Shown: positions 32,401 to 43,930 of the stretch, piece by piece
Numbering within the stretch: the stretch's first letter is position 1
Layout: each line of letters begins with the position of its first letter
From: Bromus sterilis
Lineage: Eukaryota > Streptophyta > Magnoliopsida > Poales > Poaceae
DNA length: 64,000 bases
Direction: 5' to 3'
Assembly: GCA_950022295.1 (NCBI GenBank)
Contig: OX465596.1
Coordinates: 122,740,501-122,804,500 of the forward strand
The notes under the pieces: generated by a model
Database searches by the model: none
What the model was told of the DNA's origin: nothing
The model's input: only the letters and a program-made list of their open reading frames with translations
Made by a program: the position numbers and the translations under genes

Positions 32401-32783
32401 GTTTCTTCTTAATCTATCTTTTTCTCCTCTTTCTTCTTCTCTTATTTCTTCATCTCTTCTTTGTTCTTCTCTTCTGTTTTGTTCTTCTCTTCTGGTTTCT
32501 TTTGAAACTTTCTAAAGTAATTATGTCATTTTTGAGCTCTAATATCAACTAATTATGCTATTTTTGGTGTTATCAAGTAATTATGTCATGTTTGTACCAA
32601 ATAAGCAAAGTCTACGTCATTTTAGAGGTAAGTAAGCTAATTATGTAAATTTTTATGTAATTAAGCTAATTATGCAATTTTTTGCCTAACTAGAATTTAC
32701 TAAGCTAACTAAAGCATGGCATAGTCTAAGTTGAGCTAAACAATAAGAATAAGAAGGAGAGGAATAACTTACCAAATGCCAAG

Positions 32784-35105
32784 TCACGGAGGAGAAGCAC
32801 CATCTCGGTTGGTCGCCAGGTTGGTAGGGCTCTCACCGGGAGAGGGATTGTGGGATGCGACTCTGGAATGATGCTGCAACAAGGCAAGAGTTGAAATATG
32901 TGGTTAGCATGACAACATACAATGATATAAGACCGTGCAAGGTTGGTCATTGAAAGGGAACTCACCGTTCCCACCGGAGAAGGCATCGGCGGAGGGGGTG
33001 GCAAACCTTGCTTCTCACACATAGCCTGCAAATTAGTTTTCGAGAAGTCAAAGAAATAGTCTTGTTGCTTCTCACACATAGCCTTGCTTCTCACACAACT
33101 GACTTACCGCAACGAAGTCGTGCATAGCCTTCGCATGGGCATTATTGCGTGCCCTCTCCTCCTCCAGCAGCCTCTGTGTATTCCGGTCCCTCTCCTCCAA
33201 CAAGAGTCTGGTGGCCTCCCTCTCCTTCTCAAGTGCGGCCTGCAACCACTTCTCATCATCATCCATCCAGGGTCAAATGAACTAAAGAAATAATGAAGGA
33301 AAACTAACCTCGATGGCAAGATCAACTGGCCTCGCGCGTTGCCGTATTACAGGAGCCGAGCTAGTTTGCCTCGCCTTGATCTGAGATAGAGACTCAGTGA
33401 TAGGGACGAAGCCATCACACATGGCCACCGTGCCATGACTCTTACCGCCACCAGAGATCATCAACGCCTCCGCATCCATAGGATTCAGGATCGGGTCAAA
33501 GTCAGGGCCGCGCAGTTGTTTGACAACCTGAGAATAAGACGTCATCTTGTTGTAGGCGGACAAGCTTGTGTACGCCGATAGCCCGTCCCCCTCTGAATAT
33601 GGTGTCGCCGTCTTGTACAAGCCCTTATGGGCCATGCCAAACGCGGCGTATCCCTGAGGCTCGGGCTGGTTATGGTGTTTGGCCTACAAGAAAAGGCAAA
33701 GAGTTAGTACAACAAAAATAATGCACAAATGAATTAATGATGAAAGAAAACAAGGCACACATACCCATTTTTTGGCGTATTGCTTGATGTTGGCATTTCC
33801 TTGGTGGTGTGGCACACCAACCAATTGGGCACGACGCTCCTTGGCCACATTGTGGGTGGTCAACCAAGCCTCTGTGCACCACTTGTCCACTATCATCTCC
33901 CAACAATCCATCTTATCGGCCAACCATCTCGGGGGCACCTATGAATGAAACTAAGTATTGTAACTAGCCCTAACATAACTAATAAAGAATGTAACTAAGG
34001 AATCTACGTACCTCCATGTACTGGGTCTTATTAGGGAAAAGCTTTCGACATTCAGCCTTCGTCTTCGGCTCGTTTTGCTTGGCGTACCAATCTCGAACGG
34101 CCTGAACACGCATCTCATGCCTCGTGTTATTCAATAATCTCTTGCACTCTTTCTCGAGGTTCTTCTTGGCCGCCTCCTCCGTCCCCTCCTCGACTCTATG
34201 GTAACTCTGCAATTATGCCATATATATGCACAAATGAATAGGAAATAACAAGATATAACATTGGATATTGTATACTTATTATTGGGTAAAATAATAGTTA
34301 CCCAAAAATCAACCAACACCTTGTCGGCCACGCTCGCGCAAACAACACCGTTCACCTGAGTGTTTTCCGGGAGCAGCGCGGCTTGGTAGTGCTCCCAATT
34401 GAGTCCTGGCTCGGGAACCATACCCTCCCCGGGCAACTGCACTATCCCGGGAAAGTGCTCCCTAAGCAAAGCACCAAGGAGACAGTTTGGATTACGGGTA
34501 TTCTCCGGGTAATTCCACCCCCTGCATAATGAGAAGGCAAAGACATTAGCTACTTGGTGGAAAATAATGATATAAGGTACACAATAGAAATCAACTTACT
34601 TCCCGCCATCTGGCGAAATCAACGCCCTGTGCTGCAACTCCAATCGGTCTGGAACTCGTGTCATACCACGTTGGTAGACCGACTTGCTGGCAGACGGGCC
34701 CTCATCCTCCGCCTCAGCCCTCTCATCCTCCGCCTCAGCCCCCTCATCCTCCACCTCAACCTCATCCTCCGCATCCGCTCCAGCCCCCTCACCGTCCCCC
34801 CAACTCCCCCACTCCTCGTGTGAGGGTGTCGGCTCCTGGACGGGAGGATCCTGCATCGGTGTCCGCTCCTGGACTGGAGGATCCCGCATCGGTGACACCC
34901 TTGTCTGCAGGGGTGAAGTGGCTGAGACTGAAGTAGCTGAGGGTGGTGGCGACTGGCTCCTATTAGGCAGCCTCCCTTTCCCGCGACCACGTCCTTTGCC
35001 TCTCTTCTTTCCTCCGCCTCTCCCATGGGGCTCCTCGGCAAAGCTCTGCAACAACTGTCTCCGTAGCTGGCCAGGTGCTATCCTCAACTTATCCCCGCCT
35101 GCCAT
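32784..35105 (-). CDS. TNPA-like second protein of CACTA element (Transposase_24 type)
   Basis: Eight exons joined by GT-AG introns, all in phase: 34600-35105, 34302-34521, 34012-34206, 33765-33938, 33309-33683, 33108-33239, 32966-33025, 32784-32873; together 1752 bases, 583 aa, no internal stop. The N-terminus is basic and Gly/Arg/Lys-rich (RGGGKKRGKGRGRGKGR), followed by a Ser/Pro-rich part and an acidic Glu/Asp/Ala repeat region. Exon 2 carries the family pattern NYPENTRNPNCLLGALLREH, then NWEHYQAAL and DFW; exon 4 has the W-rich segment RWLADKMDCWEMIVDKWCT; exon 6 is a Glu/Arg coiled coil (LLLEERDRNTQRLLEEERAR). In En/Spm elements this protein binds subterminal repeats. Exon boundaries are my inference; the unbroken frame supports them. 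Confidence 0.75.
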
Positions 35106-35245
35106 GTCTCACCACCTGCAACAATACATAGTTAAATACTTAGTACAAATTCAAAGACAATAATTAAATGAACAATAATAAATACATGAATAATTAAACA
35201 ATTAATTAAATAATTAAACAACAATGTTTGGATGCATACAAAGTA

Positions 35246-38200
35246 CTAATAGTCGGGATCATCTGTCTCTTCTCCAAGGTCAACTGAAGCATAATCATCA
35301 TCAGTATCATACGTGTCGTCATGAATGACATCGTCATCGGGTTCAGGGACACCATGTGTAAGGCCTTTTTGTAACCGATCAAGCATTGTTAGCTCATCCG
35401 GATTGGTAACCTCTTCTACTTCCACTTCTTCCTCATCATCACGTGATTCTTGTTCCTCCGTGTTCAGGGTGGACGTAGAGCAGTTCCGGAGACGACGTCT
35501 CACACCACGTGATTCTTGGAAGAATTCTCCATCATATGTTATTGGGTCAATTTGAGGTTCATAATCCTCTTTGTTTGGTGGAGGTGGTCTAAGATGGGGC
35601 GGCACATCGTACATGACATACCAACCTTCCAGGTTCTTAACACTTTGACGACTGTATGGCAGATAGAAAACTTGGGTGGCCTGTTGAGCCACAATAAAGA
35701 CATCATCACCGCTTAACTTCCTGTCTTGTCGAATTTCGACTACCCCAACATGTTCATGAGTCCGTCTTGTCTTAGTAGGATCGAACCAATGACATTTGAA
35801 CACAACAACATTTGGAGGATTTTCACCATAATAATGAAGTTCGTAAACTTCTTCAAGTCTTCCATAATACTCGACACCTCCCTCGCCTATAGCAGAGACA
35901 CCGGAATTGGTTATTTTTCGACCGGGCATTGAAAGCTCTTTGCTAGTAGTACGAAAGCGATACCCGTTGATGTCGTACTTCTGAAATGTCCGGACCTTAA
36001 AGTCAAAACCATTTGCTATTTGTCTCAATTCATCGTCGACTTGCTCATCTGAATTAGCTATTTTTTTGAACCAAGAGATGAAACCGGGATAGCCACCTCC
36101 TGTCTTTTCAAGAAGTTCATACTCGAGAATGGATTCTTTTTCGATTGCAACACCATTCGAGAACCATTCGACGTATCGACTGTATCAATTAATAACAGTT
36201 GTTAGACACAAAACTTGTTAAAAAGTTGCGAAACAATGTATCAAGGACTTACTCGATGTACGGCCGAACTTCTGTTAAGTTGTTCAATATATACATCGTT
36301 AGTGTGCGCCACTCCTCGACGCCCAACAACTTTGATTTTCCGACACCAGAAGGAGCGAGCTTCCCTTTGAAGAGGCTGAGTTTGGATTCACGTTGTTTGG
36401 GGTCTCCCACATTGTACCGAGGCTTTGGATTATGCAAGCTGTGCAAAGTGGCATCATAGTGTGCTGTTACGAAGTTTGCCGCCACCTCGGTAATGAACGC
36501 CTCGGCCATCGATGCTTCAATTCTACGTTTATTTTTACATTTTGCTCTAAGTGTCTTCTGCATTCTTTCAGTTGCATAGCACCAACGATTTTGCACAGGG
36601 CCACCCAATCTTGCCTCGGTCGGGAGATGCAAAATCATGTGTTGCATCGGATTAAAGAAGCCCGGTGGAAAAATCTTCTCTAACTTGCAGAGCAACTCAG
36701 GCGCCAACTCTTCCATGTCATCTATCACGGAACGCGTCAACTCTTTAGCACAAAGAACACGGAAGAAATAACTTAACTCTGCCAATACTAGCCATTCAGA
36801 CTCTGGGATATAGCCGCGCAACATCACCGGCATTATCCACTCAAGCCATATGTGCCAATCATGACTCTTGAGCCCAAAAAATTTCATTTTTTCAATGCTC
36901 GCTCCCCTCTCTAGATTCGCAGCATACCCATCAGGGAACAACAACTTTTGTTGCACCCACAAGAGGATTTCCCTTATTGCTCCCTTCTCGAGATTGTACC
37001 AGGCAGGTGGCTTGGACCAATTTTTTCTTCCTTTCGGTTGTCGCATGTTTAGTGATGGCCTATCACAAAGAGTCTCCTGGTCAACTCTAGCCTTTGTATT
37101 ATCTTTTCCCTTATCAGTGCCGAAAAATGTGCCAAGAAGGGCCTCGGCGATATTCTTTTCAGTGTGCATCATGTCAATGTTGTGTGGTAGTAAGAGGTCT
37201 TCGAAGTAGGGGAGATCCCAGATGCATGGCTTGTGGGTCCAGGCGTGTTCCTCATTATAACCCAAGAAATAACCTGGACGGTTTGGATCAGGCTCCATAG
37301 ATTTTAATTGAATTTGTGTGCCCGTCAACGCAGGTGTTGCCGAGTGTTTGACAACTTTACCTTTCATGAAATTCTTCTTTTCTTTTCTGAATGGATGGTC
37401 CATAGGCAAGAACTGTCTATGCAAGTCAAAGCAGGAATACTTTCCACCCGCCAGCAACCAATGAAACTTAAGAGCTGCTTTTCATTGTGGGCATGGGAAC
37501 CTTCCTTGCACACACCAGGCAACGAAAAGCGCAAATGCCGGCAGATCATGCAACGAGTATTGGTACCAAACATACATTTGAAAGTTCTCTTTCTTAGCTG
37601 CGTCGTATGTGTTGACCCCATTCACCCAAGCTTCTTTCAAGTCATCCATCAACGGTTGCATGTACACGCTCATATTCTTCCCCGGATAGTTTGGCCCTGG
37701 AACAATCAACGTCAGAAATATGTGCTTTCTTTGCATAATGGATGATGGTGGAAGATTGAGCGGAATAACAAACACAGGCCAGCAACTATATTGGGTAGCC
37801 GTCATACCAAAAGGATTGAACCCATCGAGACCGATGGCGACTCGGCAATTCCTTGGCTCTTTAGCTTTTTCCGTATGTTTACGATCAAATGCCTTCCATG
37901 CGTCACCATCCGAAGGGTGTACCAACATCGGATCTCCGTTTTCATCTAATTCTTTCCTAATTCCATGTTTGTGCCATGTCATCTATTTTGCTGTTTCTTC
38001 GAGCATGTAAAGTCGTTGAAGTCTTTGTAGGATCGGCAGATACCGTAGAACACTCACAGGGATTTTTCTCTGCTTCTTCTCACCTTCACCGTTTTCTACC
38101 TCAACATATCTGGAGGACTTGCAAAATGGACAATATGTTTCGTCCGCATACTCTTTCCTAAATAAGGCACATCCTTTCTCACAAGCATGTATCTGCTCAT

Positions 38201-38795
38201 ACGACATCTTGAGTGCACTAAGGATTTTGTCTGACTCATATAGGTTTGAAGGCATAATAGGACCTTCGGGTAGAAACCTCCCAAATAGGGTCATCATTGA
38301 GTCAAACAGGTCTCTTCCAATGTTGAATTGGGCTTTCAGAGCCATTACTTGTGCGATGGCATCTAGCTGAGAAATCTTAGTGTGCTCGTGAAGAGGACGT
38401 TTTGAAGACTCCAACATGGCATAGAAGGCCTTTGCGGATTCCTCCATCTCTTCGTCCTTGTTTCGAGCATCATCAAAATCATTGACCATGTCTTCAATCC
38501 CTGTACCATAATCATCGGTGCGCCGACGCAAAACCTCGTCTCTGTTACGTTGGGCCGACTCACTATGAAATGTCCACAAGGTATAGCCGGGAGTAAAACC
38601 ACACATCTGCAGGTGTTTACCCATTACATCCTTTGTCTGTCGCGAATAATTCTTGCACTTAGTGCAGGGGCACCATGTTTTTGGCTGGCCTTTAGAAAAT
38701 GCCGTTTGCAGGAATTCATAGGTTTTGCTCAACCATTCATCGGTCATGTCTTTCTGACTAGGGTGACCGGAGTACATCCATTCACGATCTGTCAT
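35246..38795 (-). pseudogene. CACTA transposase, TNP2 type, two internal stops
   Basis: Two exons (36253-38795 and 35246-36179, intron 36180-36252, GTAAGT...ACAG) give 1159 codons in one phase. N-terminus MTDREWMYSGHPS with CPCTKCKN is the Transpos_assoc domain. It is followed by the Transposase_21 core (VAIGLDGFNPFGM near 37830; DLPYFEDLLLPHNIDMMHTEKN near 37200), a DUF4218-like part (PEARLGGPVQNRW type motif near 36600) and a DUF4216-like C-terminus (YYGRLEEVYELHYYG near 35850) with an acidic tail. Two in-frame stops interrupt it: TAG at 37983-37985 and TGA at 37482-37484, the latter at the position of a conserved cysteine (CPxC). No frameshift was found. Family length is about 1000-1200 aa. 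Confidence 0.85.
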
Positions 38796-38962
38796 TCTGT
38801 CAAGCTAGCTATATAGTATCCACATATGAACAATATAAATTATCAGTTCATCAAGTATGTCAAATTAATTATGGTCATTTTTTAATCATGGTTAAAACAT
38901 TGGGATGCACGGCATGCACACCTACCAGCTACTAGGTAAAGATGGGTCCTAATCCCACCCGA

Positions 38963-39165
38963 GTATGTGTAGATTGGGTCATTTTCCCATGCTCTGCTCC
39001 CGATCCAACGCAAAATTTCGGCAGCACCTCCCCGCTGTTCTCCTAATACACGTCTCGGAAACTAACCGAGAGGATGTGTACTCGGAGAACAACAAGGAAG
39101 CGCTGTCGAAACTCTGCATCGGATCCAGAACAAAGCATGGGAAAATGACCCAATCTACACATACC
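38963..39165. repeat. Long inverted repeat (hairpin), 7-base loop
   Basis: Arms 38963-39058 and 39066-39165 are inverted copies; the outer 31 bases pair perfectly and the inner part pairs at roughly four of five positions, closing with CTCGG/CCGAG around the loop AAACTAA. It lies 170 bases upstream of the transposase start, between the gene and the right end of the CACTA element. Confidence 0.85.
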
Positions 39166-39499
39166 CGGGATGTCCATGGATAACGTTGGACAATTCGAAA
39201 GAATCACCGTTATAAATATGCAAATGCATGCATAGTTATAACCGTAACCCTTTCGAACGGGAGACGCATATTGGTTACGCAACTTTACTTAGCTAGTATC
39301 ATCGGCACGAAGGCCGGAAATAAACAACCTAATACTAACAATAAACATGTAGGGAAAAGCCTAGCTACCTGGTGCCGATGATGAGAGAGTGAAGGAGAGG
39401 TCGGGTAGCCGATGAAAGGAGCAAAGGGGACCGGCGAGGACCTACGGGAAGGAGGGGGAACCACAAATGTATAGGTTAGTTGCCGGTGAAGAGGGAGGC

Positions 39500-39990
39500 C
39501 GGGGGATATCAAACGACTAACGATATAAAAAAATTGTAACTACATGTTCTAATGAACTCTTTCAAAAACTTTTTATTTTGTTTCCTTTTTTTATTTTCTT
39601 TATATCCTTTCTTTTATTCCTTTATTACCTTTCTTTCCTTTCCTTTCTTTCATTTCATTTCCTTTCCTTTCTATTATTTCCTTTTATTTCAATTCCTTTA
39701 TTATAACTACATCAAATTAAATATAACTACATCTAACTAACTATATAAAACTAACTAACAACAAAACCCTACCTAGCACCTAAAACTATATAAACCTAAC
39801 TAAACAGATCCTATAACTTAGAGCTAACTATAACAAATAATTTCCTAACTAAACTTTCCTAGTAACTAGAAATAAACCTATATAACTAACTATATAAACC
39901 TAACTAAACAGATCCTATAACTAATAAACTAACTATAACTAACTAACTAACTAGGAAATTTCCTACTAAATACAAATTGTTCTAACAAAA
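39500..39990. repeat. Low-complexity T-rich and CTAACTA-rich tract
   Basis: A pyrimidine-rich tract (39555-39700, TTTCCTTTC type) is followed by short repeats of TATAACTAAC / AAACCTAACTAAACAGATCC. No coding potential. Confidence 0.7.
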
Positions 39991-40004
39991 AATGCAACAG
40001 GAAT

Positions 40005-40430
40005 GGGGGGAGGAGCTCACCTAGGAGCGGGCCGAGGTGGTGGCGGCATCGGGAGACCCAGGTGGCGGCGTCGGCAGCGTCAGCGGTGCACCTGCAGGAG
40101 AGGGGAGGAGAAGTCAGAGGGGAGGAGGAGGTGGGAAGAGGAGGAGGTGGGAGGAGGAGTAGCAGCTTCGTCTCACCAGCGTGGAGACGGCGACCCTGGC
40201 GGCGGCGGACACGGTCACCGGGCGGCGGCGAGCGGGCGGGGGCGGAGACGGCGAGCGGGCGGGGGTGGGCCGGACGGAGAGCGGGGTAGGATGGCGGAGG
40301 CGGCGGCGTCTCGGGGCGGGGATGGAGAGCGTGGCGGCGGCGGGGCAACGACGGCGACACGGGATCCAGATGAGGATGTGGTGGAGTGGCGGGGTAGGGG
40401 AAACAGAGGAGTGGCCACGCGGGGATAACT
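40005..40430. other. GC-rich promoter/leader region of CACTA element
   Basis: GC-rich, GGCGGCGG-type composition with overlapping frames on both strands (141 aa, 137 aa) and no domain. In En/Spm the first exon and leader lie in this position relative to the transposase, so it may be the transcription start region for both minus-strand genes. Confidence 0.4.
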
Positions 40431-40439
40431 TAACCCCCG

Positions 40440-40745
40440 GATTTGCCGCCAGCTAGCTGACGGTAAAGACAACCGTTAGTCTTTGCCGTCAGTCGACTGA
40501 CGGCAGAGCCGGCTCCCGTCAGGCGGGGCTCGAACGTGGGCCACGAATCCAATCTACGCCGTCGTGCCGTCTTTGCCGTCAGCTTCGGCGACCTATTCCG
40601 TCAGCCAGCAGACGGCTTAGCAGGAGCTAACGGCAAAATATCTCTATGCCGTCAGCCGTACCTACACCGTCAGTGTTTTTTCTGGCTGAGGGCAAAGTCC
40701 CTTTGCCGTCAGCCCCGTGAACTTGCTGACGGCAACGCCAAAAGC
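40440..40745. repeat. CACTA right subterminal repeats
   Basis: About ten copies of CTTTGCCGTCAGC / GCTGACGGCAAAG variants, mirroring the left array. Confidence 0.85.
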
Positions 40746-40772
40746 TGATGGAAAATTAGGTTTTTCCAGTAG

Positions 40773-42898
40773 TATGCTGATTTTTCTTGCTAATAAAAAT
40801 AATAAAATATGGTTTAGGGAAAAACAATATTAAATGCTTAATTTATCGTGGGGTACTTAGTAAATGCATTGCTTAGGGCTTTACCTCACTTAACTTGACT
40901 AGCATTGATAGTTTACTTTGTGCTTCACCTCTTGCCATGATTGTGTGATATGCCATGCTTGAGTGAGATGCCATGTTAACAACCTTTTCTCATGTTGTGT
41001 AGCTAAACAAATTGAACCGATTCTAAATGTGCGGTATAGTCGCGTGTGACCGATACTCCACTTAACCTACTAGTAACCTCTCTCAACGATCGATGCGATA
41101 CCGTAGTGCGTTGTCTCGTGTCGCCTTCGTGTTGATGTTTGCTGGTGATTGCTTCGTAGTAATAGATGCTTGCTCGTCGATTGCCTTTCCAGTGTTTCCA
41201 TCTTGTGTGATCTCGCAGTTACCCTCGGAGATGATGCGAGCTTGCGATCGACTACACCTTCGGTTTCATCTTCTCATCAGGTAAGGGGGAGCATATATCG
41301 TTCTTATAACTTTCAGCTCACTTGTGCCTAGGTATAGGATAGAAAGATTACTTGATCCTACCACCTCATATTTATGCCTCTTAAATAAACCCAAACAGCC
41401 ATGTCCCTCACATCCTAGCAAACCATTGTTTGGCCATGTACCTTGTTTGCTTAACCATTGCTTAGTATGCATGCTTAGGATGCTATAAAATGTTATCCTG
41501 TTACTCCTTGGATTGGGCTTTCACATTATTATATTGTTGTGGACGATATGGTTATTATAATGTTGATTATATTCGATGAAGGATGGAAGGTCTAGGCAAT
41601 CCCGCTCAATGCTTTGTTCCATTCGAGTCACCTAGGACGCGAGTTCTGGGTATTGTGTCTCTTGACGAGCGTTCCTAACCGCGTGTGGGATACTATGGGG
41701 TCCCCTTTTCTTACCTACCTAGCTTCAAACATTTCTAGAGGTGGCCCAAGCTGATTTACCATTTGCAAACCATGCATATATGTCTGTCGGGTCGCTCCTA
41801 GCAGATATCCTTTAAAACAACCTGGGTCAGCGGGGACATGGTTTCCTTGTTGGTCCACCCTTGGCCGGCGAGGGCCCGATCCCATGTGAGGTGTCCCGGT
41901 AACCCAAACCCTGTTGCGACGGAAGAGGCCGATCCGAGAGCATGGCCGGCTTTTGGATTGGGTGTCGACTCCCCGAGGGCCACCCGGATTTGTTCGTTGT
42001 TAGTTAGAGGGACCTGTCGTCTTTGGATCTCTCGGAACTAAATCATAAAATGGTTGCCTGTGATGGGTAGCAACTGAGAGAGATGGGCGTGTGTGCGGAG
42101 CCTTGTAATGGGCAGTTGGTACACCCCTGTAGGGTTAAATCTTTTCGAGAAGCCGTGTCCACGGTTATGGACGACTTGAGACCTACTCCTTGTTCATAGA
42201 CAACAACAACTGAGATAACCTTAATAACTTGATCAACGTGTGTGTGCCCTGAACGCTTCTTCTTCGTCGGGATGCAAAGGGGAAGACAAGGATATGATAG
42301 GTGTTATGATTGCGTAAGTAGCGGATAGCAAGACTTGTTGGAGGCGATTCCTCATTGAATGCTTGGCTTCTCATCTTACTCTGAATAGAACGTTAGCCAG
42401 TCATATATTGCTAGTGCGACTGCAACCTCACCACTACCCCCATCTTAGCGTGAGAAGTTAGTTACAAGACTTGTTGATATAGCTCACCCCTTATTTTCTC
42501 TTTTACGCACATTATGCGAACGATCTTGGACTTCAAAGGAGCTCGACGACCCTTCTTCTGGACACCTTCGCGGAGACTCGACGACGACTAGTTAGGTGGA
42601 TCCCTGGGGAGAGCCTGGACCCGTGTGATTACGGGAATGGTGTGTTTTACCTTTGCCACTAGGCATTTGATTGTAGTCTGTACTCAGACATGTATCTTCC
42701 GCTGATGTAATGTATTAAGGCAATTGTATGCCGATTGGATGAGATGTTGTATCCTTGTAGCTATAATATTGTGATATCATGTTGAAATCTGAGACATATG
42801 GCTTCGTCATATGTCGCGGTGGGTCCGATATGTGCTTCGTCCTCAGGTCTGGACGGAAACGTTCAGATCTAAAATAGTACCGCATATCGGGTCTTATA
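40773..42898 (+). mobile_element. Second long LTR, part 3 of 3
   Basis: It follows 5200-7375 of the solo LTR almost in full (AAAATATGGTTTAGGG, GATGCGAGCTTGCGATCGACTACACC, ACCGCATATCGGG). It ends ...CTTATA at 42898, where the family has CTTACA. The right target copy CAGGT (42899-42903) matches TAGGT at 22978-22982 in four of five bases. With no internal domain, this is a solo LTR of about 3.5 kb after removing nested insertions. Confidence 0.8.
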
Positions 42899-42903
42899 CA
42901 GGT

Positions 42904-43044
42904 GGCCCTTGGGCGTTTTTGGGTTCTACATGTTCCCACCGCTCAACAGTTCGCCGACGTCATGACCAAGGGACTACCGACTCTACCTTTGAGGAGTTCC
43001 CGTCTAGTCTCTGCGTCTTCGGCGACACTTCGACTGCGAGGGGT
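42904..43044 (+). pseudogene. Copia RNase H C-terminus and polypurine tract
   Basis: It resumes the frame cut at 22982: VALGRFWVLHVPTAQQF, then ADVMTKGLP, the standard Copia C-terminus. GCGAGGGG immediately before the 3' LTR is the polypurine tract. Confidence 0.85.
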
Positions 43045-43221
43045 TGTTGAACATACATTGTATATGCACTGTATAGGCCTTGGGTCCATGTACTTACCGT
43101 CGGCCTCCTCTCTCCTTGTACATGTATTCTTGGAAGACAAGTAGAGGTCGGCCCCCTTGCACCTATATAAGTGCCCCAACACATATGCAATCAATCATAT
43201 TGATGCAATCTCCTCTCTGCA
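43045..43221 (+). mobile_element. Copia element, 3' LTR (177 bp)
   Basis: TGTTGAACATACATTG...CTCTCTGCA; contains TATA (CTATATAAG, about 43164). Counterpart of 14275-14450. Confidence 0.85.
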
Positions 43222-43654
43222 ACAACGTGCACGTGTGTATGCATGCCATTTCATGTGAGTGTATTTTTACGTGTTTTTTGGCTTTGATTGCATGCTGCCT
43301 TGGTAATACGTGTGCACTCATTTGGCTATGTATAATTATATATACATTAGATGTTATCCCGTGTGTTGCTGTGGAAACTTTTAGCAAATAATTTAATGTT
43401 TTAAATACTAATTATTTTATGAAATGTAGTATAATTTGATTATAAATTCTTTTTTTAAGAAATAAGTTTAGAGTAAAAATCTAAATTTTTTAATGAGAAA
43501 ACAAAACATGAGTGTGATTTTTTTTGTCTATTTATTACCTTGACAGTATACCGGTGAGATGATATGAGACGCTTTTTTAACCCTACCTATACCTCAGTCT
43601 TTAGAGAAAGAGAACGTGTTGGCATAGAGAGAACAAAATTTGTAAAGCAAGCAA
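43222..43654. other. Intergenic A/T-rich sequence
   Basis: Right flank of the Copia element; no gene recognised. 43560-43655 may already be organelle-derived but I cannot place it. Confidence 0.35.
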
Positions 43655-43930
43655 ACCCATGCTTCGGGAAGGACCACTGGGCCTACTTCAAGCTATATCA
43701 GATGGGACAAAGCTACTTTTTAAAGAAGATATCCTGCCATTTGGAGGAGATATTTATTTATTTACCATTGGATCCTCTATAGCAATCATATCAGTTTTAT
43801 TAAGTTTTTTACTTATCCCTTTAGAACATATACTAACTCATATCTCTTTCTCAACGATTTCAATTGTGATTACGAATCATTTGATAACCTTATTAGTTCG
43901 TGAACTTGGGGGATTACGTGATTCTACCTT
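43655..43930 (+). pseudogene. Chimeric chloroplast DNA insert: ndhA fragment fused to ccsA fragment
   Basis: Part 1 (about 43660-43823) encodes GPLGLLQAISDGTKLLFKED and then SIAIISVLLSFLLIPL, the internal matrix-loop and membrane segment of chloroplast NADH dehydrogenase subunit A. Part 2 (about 43818-43928) encodes EHILTHISFSTISIVI and LLVRELGGLRDS, the N-terminus of the cytochrome c biogenesis protein CcsA. Both read in one frame within a 122-aa frame (43659-44027). In grass plastids the two genes lie several genes apart on opposite strands of the small single-copy region, so the fusion arose on or after transfer. Non-functional. Confidence 0.85.

Larger units (their letters stand above)
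31370..40772 (-). mobile_element. CACTA (En/Spm-type) transposon, 9.4 kb
   Basis: The left end is CACTACTAGAATC; the right end on the complement is CTACTGGAAAAACC, i.e. CACTACTGGAA with its first two bases lost. The 3-bp TSD TAT flanks it (31367-31369, 40773-40775), and alignment to the 3217 LTR shows host sequence continuing across it. Subterminal blocks are packed with TTTGCCGTCAGC and its complement. Two genes on the minus strand, in En/Spm order: TNP2-like transposase (38795-35246), then TNPA-like (35105-32784). Confidence 0.9.

Noticed and set aside
40003..40428. 141-aa and 137-aa frames in the GC-rich part of the CACTA element
   Set aside because: Gly/Arg and Pro/Ser low-complexity translations on opposite strands; more likely leader or promoter sequence.
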